Assembly: GCA_029555885.1 (NCBI GenBank)
Contig: JAKPQT010000063.1
Coordinates: 1 to 17,614, forward strand
From: Chloroflexota bacterium
GTDB lineage: Bacteria > Chloroflexota > Anaerolineae > CG2-30-64-16
Direction of reading: 5' to 3'
Length of the DNA stretch: 17,614 bases
Part shown: positions 1 to 6,763 of the stretch, in pieces
Layout of the letters: every line of letters starts with the position of its first letter
Position numbering within the stretch: position 1 is the first letter of the stretch
Made by a program: the position numbers and the translations under genes
Notes under the pieces: generated by a model
Told to the model about the DNA's origin: nothing
Seen by the model: only the letters and a program-made list of their open reading frames with translations
The model's database searches: none

Positions 1-1413
1 GCCGGTCAGCGTGTCGAAGCCGGCCGTGCCGACATCGTCCGCGGTCTGCCGGAGCAGGTCATACACCGCGGCCTGGGACAGGTCGGGACGGAGCGCCCGC
101 ACGAGCGCGGCAACGCCGGCTGCGTGGGGCGCGGCGAACGACGTGCCGCTGCTGGAGGCCGGGTCGCCGCCGTAATAACCGTAGGTGCGGGTGCCCGGCT
201 GCCTGAGCACGCCGTAGATGCCCACGCCGGGCGCAACGAGGTCCAGCCGCGCGCCGTAGTTGGAGAAGTAGGCGCGGTTGTCGCCAGTCGTGCTCGCACC
301 GACGGCCAGGACGCCGGCGATCCTTGCCGGATAGCTGACGGCAGGATAGTTTTCGTTGCCCGATGCTGCAACTACCAGCGCACCCTGTTCCTGCGCGGCT
401 GCAATCGCCCGCCGGAGCATGTTGGCATCGTCCGAGCCGTCGGACAGGGTAGGCGGGTAGGTTAGGCTCAGGTTGATGACCTGCGCGCCGTTGGCCGCAG
501 CATAATCGATGGCTTCTGCGATGTCCAGCGTGTAGCCCGCACCGTTCTGGTTGAGCGCGCGCAGCGCCATGAGGCGCGAGTTCCGCCCCATGCCTGCCAC
601 ACCCTCGAACCCGCCTGGGATCTGGGTGTCCGGGTTGTTGACGGCCGCGGCTGCAATGCCCGCGACGAACGTGCCGTGCCCAAAAGAGTGTTCGTCCAGG
701 GGGGAGTTGTCAGGAATGACGAAGTCATAGCCCCGGCAGTCGTCCACGTAGCTGTTGCCGTCGTCGTCCACACCGTTGAATGCCAGCGGCGTGTTGCAGG
801 TGCGCCGGCCGGTCAGCGGGTCGAGCGTGCTCTCTCCCGGGTTATACCACATCTGGCTTTCGAGGTCGGCGTGCAGGTAGTTCACGCCGGTGTCGATGAC
901 CGCAATGACGACGGAGGGATGCCCCCAGGTGAGATCCCAGGCGGCCGGCGCCTCGATTTTGACCGGACCCCACTGCTGATCCCAATATTCGTCGCCCGGC
1001 GTGTCCGCAATGCGGGCAAGGGGGCGGTGCTCACCTACGAAATCGACGATGTCTTCTGTCGCGAGGGTTGCCTGGGCCGCGGCCTCTGCGCCGGCAGGCA
1101 CGCGCAGGAGGGCCAGCCCCAGCCGCGGCAGCCACCGTTCGACGGTCGCGCCGTGGCGCGCGGCGAGGCGCTGCACCGCCGCGGCATCGAGGCCGGGCGG
1201 CACGCCGATGACCAGATGGCCGGGCGCAGCCGCGGCGACGTCAGGTTCGGGCGGCAGGGCTGCGGCGGGCCAGGCGGCTGCGTGCGCTGCCGCTGTGTGC
1301 GTTACTGCACCCAGGCCAAGCAGCAGGGTGGCGGCGAGCAGCAAGCTGCTGCAAAGCAGGAGAACAGTCGGCTTACCGCGCATCCCCCGGCGCGCGGTCT
1401 TATGCAACATCAT
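1..1413 (-). CDS. Secreted S8 subtilisin-like serine protease, thermitase-like (3' end off window)
   Basis: Exported serine endopeptidase of the subtilase (S8) family; 471 codons are visible and the frame stays open to the window edge, so the C-terminus is missing. The N-terminus has basic residues, a Leu-rich core at about 16-35 and an Ala-rich stretch (THTAAAHA) suited to signal peptidase I. A short propeptide-like region follows (about 50-140). The catalytic triad is complete: D174 in VIDTGVN, H246 in HSFGHGTFVAG, S425 in SSGTSFAAPHAAG, with the oxyanion N353 in ASGNENYP. The segment GVDDDGNSYVDDC between Asp and His resembles an acidic calcium-binding insertion seen in thermitase-type enzymes. 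The first of two adjacent ATGs was chosen because GAGG lies 7 nt upstream. It has its own promoter and stands downstream of two other subtilases on the same strand. Family assignment is firm; the substrate is unknown, and bulk extracellular protein degradation is inference. Confidence 0.94.
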   Translation of the reverse strand, partial: MMLHKTARRGMRGKPTVLLLCSSLLLAATLLLGLGAVTHTAAAHAAAWPAAALPPEPDVAAAAPGHLVIGVPPGLDAAAVQRLAARHGATVERWLPRLGLALLRVPAGAEAAAQATLATEDIVDFVGEHRPLARIADTPGDEYWDQQWGPVKIEAPAAWDLTWGHPSVVIAVIDTGVNYLHADLESQMWYNPGESTLDPLTGRRTCNTPLAFNGVDDDGNSYVDDCRGYDFVIPDNSPLDEHSFGHGTFVAGIAAAAVNNPDTQIPGGFEGVAGMGRNSRLMALRALNQNGAGYTLDIAEAIDYAAANGAQVINLSLTYPPTLSDGSDDANMLRRAIAAAQEQGALVVAASGNENYPAVSYPARIAGVLAVGASTTGDNRAYFSNYGARLDLVAPGVGIYGVLRQPGTRTYGYYGGDPASSSGTSFAAPHAAGVAALVRALRPDLSQAAVYDLLRQTADDVGTAGFDTLTG

Positions 1414-1454
1414 GCGTCAACCTCATTCCATTGCGACAATTCAGGCACGCACGT

Positions 1455-1483
1455 AGTATACCGCGCGGGATGGGGTGTGACAA
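1455..1483 (-). promoter_or_regulatory. Sigma70-type promoter of the thermitase-like protease gene
   Basis: On the minus strand, TTGTCA (1478-1483) and TATACT (1455-1460) are separated by exactly 17 bp. That is 5 of 6 matches at each box. The predicted start site near 1448 leaves a leader of about 35 nt with a GAGG ribosome site before the ATG at 1413. The -35 box is one unit of the 8-bp-periodic array at 1472-1530. Confidence 0.7.
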
Positions 1484-1530
1484 GGTGACGGGGTGAAGAG
1501 GTGACAGGGTGAACGGGAGAACAGGAGAAT
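1472..1530. repeat. Degenerate 8-bp-periodic tandem array (minus-strand units like TCACCTTG)
   Basis: Read on the minus strand this stretch is a run of related octamers: TTCTCCTG, TTCTCCCG, TTCACCCTG, TCACCTCT, TCACCCCG, TCACCTTG, TCACACCC. About seven imperfect units lie between the hairpin pair at 1531-1605 and the promoter of the downstream protease, and the last full unit supplies the -35 box. No protein is encoded. The units are too degenerate for obvious slippage, so the array is probably a dispersed intergenic repeat. Confidence 0.65.
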
Positions 1531-1568
1531 AGTGAGGAGTTCGCATCCTCAGATGCGGACTCCTCACT
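1531..1568. repeat. Palindromic hairpin repeat, copy 1
   Basis: Two 17-nt arms (1531-1547 and 1552-1568) are reverse complements except for one T.G position and enclose a 4-nt loop. The inner arm reads GCATC / GATGC, the same core as the neighbouring hairpin. It lies after the stop of the 1550-aa protease gene. There is no T-run, so it is a REP-like palindrome or mRNA 3'-end stabiliser rather than a standard intrinsic terminator. Confidence 0.75.
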
Positions 1569-1573
1569 TCCAG

Positions 1574-1605
1574 GCGGAGCTTGCATCTCAAGATGCAAAC
1601 TCCGC
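1574..1605. repeat. Palindromic hairpin repeat, copy 2
   Basis: Two 14-nt arms (1574-1587 and 1592-1605) are reverse complements with one mismatch, which becomes a G.U pair in a minus-strand transcript; the loop is TTGA on that strand. It shares the GGAG.TTGCATC / GATGC..ACTCC core with copy 1, only 5 bp away. It is the first structure after the TAA stop of the 1550-aa protease gene and may protect or end that mRNA, though no U-tract follows. Confidence 0.75.
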
Positions 1606-1616
1606 GGTCTTGATGG

Positions 1617-4600
1617 TTACGGGATCGCGTATTCGACGACGAGCCGCGGGGCCTTGTCAGGCGAGTAGTACTCGCTGGAGGCCAGGCGGAATGTCGAGTA
1701 GGCCGCGCCCATGACCGCGCGCAGCAGCACGCCGTTGTTGCTGGCGGGATCGGCAACCCACTGAGCAACCAGCGGCGTGACATCGACCTCGACCCACTTG
1801 CCGACATCCGTCTTGCTGATGGATGCCTGGCCCGCGGGGTTCACATCGACATCGCCGCCGGGGGTCGCCCAGGGCGTCTTCCAAGTGGCGGTCATTTCGG
1901 TCCAGGGGGTGAGGACGTTGTGCGCCATCAGCGTGTGCGGCTGACCGGTGCTGCCGTAGCCGTCCACCCACACCTGGAGTTTGGCCGAATTGACCGGGTA
2001 CATGGCATCGATGGCCGCGGTGTCGAACTTGACGAGCGACCGCAGTACGTCGCTGCCGCCAGTGTAAAGATAGGCCCAGGCGCCGAAGTTGAGGTTCGGC
2101 GTGCCGGCCTGGATGTAGGTGTCCTCCGTGGCCGCGAGGGTCACGGTCTCAACGCCGGTGGTGATGTTGTGCAGGCGCACCGGAATCTGCAGCGCAGCCT
2201 CCGCACCAGGAGGCCCCGCCAGGATCAGGCCCTCAGCGACCTCGCCTGGCGCGAGCGGCGCATCCAACTGCCACTCAACAGTGAAGTTGATGGGCGTGTT
2301 GGGCTGGTAGGGGCCGGCCGGCAGGTTCGTTACGTTCAGGTCATAGCCCTGGACTGCGGTGATCGCGATATCGAACGTGGTGTTGGCCGCGTTCCAGCCG
2401 TGCACTGCGGCGATGTAGTTGCCGTCTGGCGGCATCACGATGCTGACGAATTCGTTCGCGGTCGAGGTGGTCGAGGAGCCGACAACCTCGCTGTTGAAGT
2501 TGAATGCGCCGTCACCGTTGAAGTCGTACAACACGAACAGGTCGATGTCGCCCGCAGCGCCGGACGTCTGCACATCCAGGCGCGCTGCATGTTCCAGCGT
2601 GAACGGGTACTTGTAGGTCGACGTGCTCGGATCGTTCGGGTCGTCCTGCACCTGCGGCTGCTTGTCCTTGATGGTGTCGCTCATGCCGAAGCCTTCGGCG
2701 ACCAGGCCGACCAGCGGCAGCGATGACTTGACGGTCATGGGGAAGCTGCCGGAGGTGGCATTGCCGACGAAGAAGTCAGGCGAGCTCGGCATCGCGGCGA
2801 TCGTGCCCACCTGGCCCTGGAAGCGTTCCTGGGCCTCAGAGCCATCGAAGAGCACGTTCTGCAGCGCGATGAGGTTGAGGCCGGGTTCGGCCGGGGCTGC
2901 CACGATCTCGCGTGGGCCGCCGGTGGAGGTGTCCCACAGCCACTTGCCGGACCCCATGTAGTTGCGGTTGCTGCCGCCGACCGGGGCCAGCGTGTACGGG
3001 CCGTAGACATCCGGGTCGCCGGGGAACCTCGAGAATGGGAACTCGCAGCCGACGCCGTTGCTGAAGCAGTCGTCCTGCGGACCCATCACGATGGTGTCGA
3101 TGTCGGATTTGTCGCCGGTCCACTTCGTGTCGATCAGGAAGTTGGTGCCGGCCGGGGTGCTGTCCGGCACGTCCACGAAGAAGAAGCGCCAGTCGCCGGA
3201 CTCATTGCGCCAGGTCCAGTCCGCATGGCCGTAGACCTCGCCGTTGTCATAGGGCGCGGTGCTCTTGGGCAGGCCGCCGAACAGGAAGTCGGTGCTGAAG
3301 GCCGCGACGTTGGCGACGACCGGGATGCTGATTTCAGTCGTTTCGTCGGTCAGGCGCAGGAAGCCGTTATACAGGCCGACGTTTGCCAGCGCGGGCACGG
3401 CCAGCGTGGCGTTGAAGGTGGCGCTGCCGCCCGCCGGCACGGTGACGCTGGCGTCCGCCGTGAGCCAGGGGAAGTCGGCCATGTCATAGAACGTCACGGT
3501 CAGCTTCAGGTCGGTGATGGGTACCGTCGCCGGCCGGCTGAAGTGCCGCAGGGCCGCGAAGATACCGTCGTGCATCCGGTTGAGCGGCTGTTTGACGCGC
3601 TGCGCAACTGCATTGCCGGCGTTGTAGCCGTAACCGAAGCGTACATACTCGCCGCCATCGATCTCGCAGCCAACAGAGCCCCAGCTGCCCGGGCAGTTGA
3701 CTACCCCATTGCCGTTCAGGTCTTCCCACAGGTTGCCGTCGCCGTTCACGTCGGTCCAGTCGAGGACGTGCAGGCGCCAGCGGGAGTTGTTGTTGACGTT
3801 GTAGTCGCCTTCCGGCTCAAACTGCTCGAACGGATAGGTCAGGCGGACGTCGATGATGTCGGTGCCCGCGGGAATCATGCCGGTCAGTTCCACCAGGTAG
3901 TCCGCCCGGTTGAGGTTGCCCTCTTCCAGCGTGCGGTCCTTGCTGGTGATGTCGATGGTCTTCTGGCCCGTGCGGACGAGCCACTCGTCCTTAACCTGCA
4001 GGGTGATGTCGGCCGCGCCCGGGTTGAAGACGGTGAACGCCTTGGTCGAGGTCTGGCCGGGGTGCATGATCTTGGCGAAGGCCTCGTACTCGGTGCCGCG
4101 GAAGTCGCCGAAGGTCCAGCTATCGGGCGTCGCGTATGCACCGGCCAGGCCCGCCGCGATCTTGACCGATTCGAGCGCGTTGACCGTGCCTGCGCCCTCG
4201 GAGAAGCCGTCGTTGTAGGCCTTGTCAGCGCCGGCCATCAGGATGGCGCGGGCCTCGATGTTGGTGGGCCAGCGGCCGTGCTTGGCCTTGAAGGCCTCGT
4301 AGATGAGCGCGACATTGCCCGCGGCAGTCGGGGTGGACTTGCTCGTGCCGCCCCAGACTTCCCAGGCGTTCCAGCCGTCCAGCGTCTCGCTCAACGCGAG
4401 CGCGCCCGCGCCCCAGGCGCCTTCGGCCAGCACGCTCACGCCGTTGTCGCCCATGGCCGTCGGGCCGCGGTTCGACCAGCTCATCAGGTCATTGTAGACC
4501 AGTTGGTCGACAGTTGTCATGCTGTCGAAGCTGCCCGTTGAGTCGTACAGTGTCGATGCGCCGACAGAGATGCCCAGGGTGTCGCCCGGCGAGGTGACGG

Positions 4601-6269
4601 TGCCGTAGCCCGGCGCGCCGTTGCCCGTCGAGTTCATGTCGGACAGGGTCGGGTTGACATAGCGCAGGATGCTGTCGACCGTGCGGGAGAGCCAGTCCCA
4701 GCTATCGTTGTCCGTGCCGGAGTAGCCCCAGCTATTGCTGATAATCTGGATGTCATCCTCGGTGTCGGCATAGCCGTCATAGCCGAGGGCGGCAAAGAGG
4801 TAGCCTTCGGTGGCATCCGGGGCCACATAGTAGTTGCCGGAGGCGACCAGGCCGACGTTCTTGCCTGCGCCCTGGATCATGCCGGTGAAGGGCATGCCGT
4901 CACCGACCGGCTTCCAGTCGGGGGAGCCGCCGTCGATGATGCCCTGCGCGGCCACGGCCGAAGCGCAGAGCTGGCCGTGATCGCCGCCGCCTTCGGACCA
5001 GTCCATGACCGTGAAGGCGACCAGGTCGCCGGGGCCGGCCACGTCCGCGCCGATGCCCCACAGCCAGTCGGAGGCCGGCAGCGGGTTTGCGCCGTCGCTG
5101 ATCCAGTAGATGTTGCCGCCGGACAGGTCGGCATAGCCGTCGCCGTCCAGGTCCTTGTAGATTTCCTCGCTGCCCTTGCGGGCGGCCTTCTCACCGACGA
5201 AGGAGTAGTCGGCGTCCAGGTCGACGTAGACGGTGTCATACACACCGGCTTCGTTCTCGTCGACGACGAGGACGGCCGCGCGCTCTTCGAGCAGGGCTTC
5301 CAGCACGCTATCGACATGCGAGCCGAAGTGGTAGACGCCGCTCTTGCTGGTGGCCGGGAAGGTGTAGGTGTGGTCGCCGCCGCCGAGCGGAGCGAACGTG
5401 GCGCTCAACGTGCCGTCCGGGTTGGTCGTCAGCTCATCGCCGGAGCGGGTGGTGCTGGTGTCGGCATAATCCGGGGCGGCGCCAACGATGCCCATGCCGT
5501 CCTTGATGAAGGTGTAGCCGAGATAGTAGTCATACGCGAGGCTCAGCATGGAGGCCGAGTCGAACGCGATGGGCCAGCCGTAGTAAGGGGAGGCCGGGTC
5601 GGTGTCACGGGCCATCGTGCCCTGCAGGTCGGGGTGGGCGAAGTCGATGCCGGAGTCATTGACCATGACCTTGACGCCGTCACCGGTATAGCCCAGGTCC
5701 CACGCGGCCTTTGACTTGTGGACGTCCAGGACATCGAACCAGTCGGCAATCCGGGCCGGGTCGGCAGCTGGGCGGGTGACCGTGGCAATCTGTGCGCCGG
5801 CCTTCAGCGCGGCCAGGCGGGCCTTCAGCACGCCGAGGTCGGTGTTGACGCGCGGCGCGGGGCCTTCGGGCAGCTTGGGCAGGTCGCCGGGGAACTTCAT
5901 CTCCTGGATGAAGGCCACGTCGGGCTGGGCAGCGAGCTTGCCGATCTGCGAGACTTTGGCGCGGCCATAATGGGCGGTGGTGCCGTTGGGGAGCACTTGC
6001 GGCCGTACCAGGTAATTATCGAGATAGCGGCTGAGGTCGGCGCCCTTCCGGGCATACACCAGCAGGTTGATCTCATCGGTCAACGCGGCCGCAGCCATTG
6101 TCGCTTTCAAGGGGGCGTAAATCTTGCTGGAATAGGCCGAGCTGGCCGTTGTGACGGTCCCGACGCCTGCCTCGGCGGAGGGTGCTGCGCTGGCTGGCAA
6201 CAGGTTGAGAGGAAGTGCCAGGGTGAGGATCACCAAAAGCATCAATAACTTGCGCGATTTCAGGGACAT
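1617..6269 (-). CDS. Giant secreted S8 peptidase, divergent pyrolysin-like, with PPC and DNRLRE domains
   Basis: Exported subtilase of 1550 aa. A signal peptide (basic SLKSRK, hydrophobic core 9-24, probable cut after PASA at 28) precedes a propeptide-like region to about 180. The catalytic residues are readable but divergent: D205 in VMVNDSGID, H431 in GGGDHGQLCAS (not HGTHVAG), N550 in NSTGNGAPG, S643 in GGTSKSTPTAAG (not GTSMAAP). About 225 residues separate Asp from His, a large insert as in pyrolysin-type enzymes; it includes an acidic loop, DLDGDGYAD (373-381). Similar DxNGDG loops occur at 840 and 1249 and may bind calcium. A long beta-rich region (710-1225) leads to a PPC-like domain (about 1226-1308) and a C-terminal DNRLRE module (about 1370-1550). 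The start is supported by AGGAG 8 nt upstream. Proteolytic activity is inferred from the intact triad. Confidence 0.93.
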   Translation of the reverse strand: MSLKSRKLLMLLVILTLALPLNLLPASAAPSAEAGVGTVTTASSAYSSKIYAPLKATMAAAALTDEINLLVYARKGADLSRYLDNYLVRPQVLPNGTTAHYGRAKVSQIGKLAAQPDVAFIQEMKFPGDLPKLPEGPAPRVNTDLGVLKARLAALKAGAQIATVTRPAADPARIADWFDVLDVHKSKAAWDLGYTGDGVKVMVNDSGIDFAHPDLQGTMARDTDPASPYYGWPIAFDSASMLSLAYDYYLGYTFIKDGMGIVGAAPDYADTSTTRSGDELTTNPDGTLSATFAPLGGGDHTYTFPATSKSGVYHFGSHVDSVLEALLEERAAVLVVDENEAGVYDTVYVDLDADYSFVGEKAARKGSEEIYKDLDGDGYADLSGGNIYWISDGANPLPASDWLWGIGADVAGPGDLVAFTVMDWSEGGGDHGQLCASAVAAQGIIDGGSPDWKPVGDGMPFTGMIQGAGKNVGLVASGNYYVAPDATEGYLFAALGYDGYADTEDDIQIISNSWGYSGTDNDSWDWLSRTVDSILRYVNPTLSDMNSTGNGAPGYGTVTSPGDTLGISVGASTLYDSTGSFDSMTTVDQLVYNDLMSWSNRGPTAMGDNGVSVLAEGAWGAGALALSETLDGWNAWEVWGGTSKSTPTAAGNVALIYEAFKAKHGRWPTNIEARAILMAGADKAYNDGFSEGAGTVNALESVKIAAGLAGAYATPDSWTFGDFRGTEYEAFAKIMHPGQTSTKAFTVFNPGAADITLQVKDEWLVRTGQKTIDITSKDRTLEEGNLNRADYLVELTGMIPAGTDIIDVRLTYPFEQFEPEGDYNVNNNSRWRLHVLDWTDVNGDGNLWEDLNGNGVVNCPGSWGSVGCEIDGGEYVRFGYGYNAGNAVAQRVKQPLNRMHDGIFAALRHFSRPATVPITDLKLTVTFYDMADFPWLTADASVTVPAGGSATFNATLAVPALANVGLYNGFLRLTDETTEISIPVVANVAAFSTDFLFGGLPKSTAPYDNGEVYGHADWTWRNESGDWRFFFVDVPDSTPAGTNFLIDTKWTGDKSDIDTIVMGPQDDCFSNGVGCEFPFSRFPGDPDVYGPYTLAPVGGSNRNYMGSGKWLWDTSTGGPREIVAAPAEPGLNLIALQNVLFDGSEAQERFQGQVGTIAAMPSSPDFFVGNATSGSFPMTVKSSLPLVGLVAEGFGMSDTIKDKQPQVQDDPNDPSTSTYKYPFTLEHAARLDVQTSGAAGDIDLFVLYDFNGDGAFNFNSEVVGSSTTSTANEFVSIVMPPDGNYIAAVHGWNAANTTFDIAITAVQGYDLNVTNLPAGPYQPNTPINFTVEWQLDAPLAPGEVAEGLILAGPPGAEAALQIPVRLHNITTGVETVTLAATEDTYIQAGTPNLNFGAWAYLYTGGSDVLRSLVKFDTAAIDAMYPVNSAKLQVWVDGYGSTGQPHTLMAHNVLTPWTEMTATWKTPWATPGGDVDVNPAGQASISKTDVGKWVEVDVTPLVAQWVADPASNNGVLLRAVMGAAYSTFRLASSEYYSPDKAPRLVVEYAIP

Positions 6270-6514
6270 GTGGGTTACTCCTATATCGGCTGAACAACAA
6301 AGCGTCTATGCGATCCTGGAGCCGTGAGATGATATCGGTGGCCGATCACCTCCTTTCCGCGAGTCCCGGTACGTCGAAAAGGGCCTGTCTTGCGTTCTTC
6401 CGGCGTAAAGGCGGTTTCAACTTCACATCAGGCGGGGGCCCGCCAGGAATGGACACATGCGGGCGACGTGCTTCCTAAGCGCACGCGCTGAGTGAGCGCG
6501 CGTGTTTAGTGAGC
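6270..6514 (-). promoter_or_regulatory. Long 5' leader of the 1550-aa protease with a distant AAAGGAGGTGATC block
   Basis: From the predicted start near 6514 the mRNA has about 245 untranslated nt. At 6344-6356 it carries AAAGGAGGTGATC, complementary to the whole 16S rRNA 3' tail, yet about 75 nt upstream of the ATG. The working ribosome site is AGGAG at 6278-6282. A GTG-started 22-codon frame (6349 to the TAG at 6281) begins inside the block and stops within the working ribosome site, so coupling is possible. The block can be partly paired with CCTTTTC upstream, and ATCGG-CCA-CCGAT forms a small hairpin straight after it. A GC-rich hairpin, GGCGG/CCGCC, lies near 6430-6445. The upstream part holds nothing else recognisable. 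Confidence 0.5.
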
Positions 6515-6520
6515 GCGCGT
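6491..6520. repeat. Operator-like 13-bp direct repeats at the transcription start
   Basis: AGTGAGCGCGCGT occurs at 6491-6503 and again, identical, at 6508-6520, a 17-bp period. The second copy abuts the -10 box and spans the predicted start site of the 1550-aa protease mRNA. This placement suits a repressor or other regulator site. The copies might instead be a short duplication with no function. Confidence 0.55.
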
Positions 6521-6549
6521 ATTATAGGCCGAAGGGGCAGGCGTGTCAA
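6521..6549 (-). promoter_or_regulatory. Perfect consensus sigma70 promoter of the 1550-aa protease gene
   Basis: On the minus strand TTGACA (6544-6549) and TATAAT (6521-6526) stand exactly 17 bp apart, a 12 of 12 match to consensus. The start site is expected near 6514. A full consensus promoter in a GC-rich genome suggests strong or tightly repressed expression; the repeats at 6491-6520 favour regulation. Confidence 0.85.
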
Positions 6550-6599
6550 TCCTTTGGCCGAGGTGACAGCGATTCCAAGCGTCGTGCCCTGTCGTAGAT

Positions 6600-6671
6600 T
6601 GGAGTCGAGGCTTCAGCCGGTTTGGCAGTGTACGTGCGTAGCCACCCTGACCGGCTGAAGCCTCTACTCCA
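6600..6671. repeat. 72-bp inverted repeat (MITE/REP-like palindrome)
   Basis: Arms of 22 nt (6600-6621 and 6650-6671) are reverse complements with one mismatch, sharing GAGGCTTCAGCCGGT, around a 28-nt centre that can itself pair TGGC with GCCA. It sits between the terminator of the 1516-aa protease gene and the promoter of the 1550-aa gene, where it disturbs neither. No transposase or reading frame is linked. It looks like a copy of a dispersed palindromic element. Confidence 0.75.
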
Positions 6672-6684
6672 CTATACACGGCAC

Positions 6685-6714
6685 AAAAAAAGCGGGCCGG
6701 AAGCCCCGGCCCGC
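6685..6714 (-). terminator. Rho-independent terminator of the 1516-aa protease gene
   Basis: On the minus strand a perfect 9-bp GC stem (GCGGGCCGG / CCGGCCCGC, 6692-6700 with 6706-6714) and a 5-nt loop are followed directly by seven T (6685-6691). It begins about 50 nt after the stop codon at 6764. All features of an intrinsic terminator are present. Confidence 0.93.
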
Positions 6715-6763
6715 CCCTTACGTGGCCGGACGACGCGCAGCGCCGCCCGGCCACTGCCGCAAA

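Noticed and set aside
676..1488. Plus-strand 270-codon frame opposite the thermitase-like protease
   Set aside because: The minus strand here encodes a complete catalytic triad and signal peptide; the plus-strand frame is low-complexity Gly/Arg/Gln-rich.
1472..1605. CRISPR array
   Set aside because: The repeats are short, degenerate and without spacers; the rest are palindromes of different lengths. No cas gene is present.
6338..6357. Plus-strand GATCACCTCCTTT, identical to the 3' tail of 16S rRNA
   Set aside because: No rRNA sequence precedes it; it is the complement of a Shine-Dalgarno-like block in the protease leader, and a similar block exists in the other leader.
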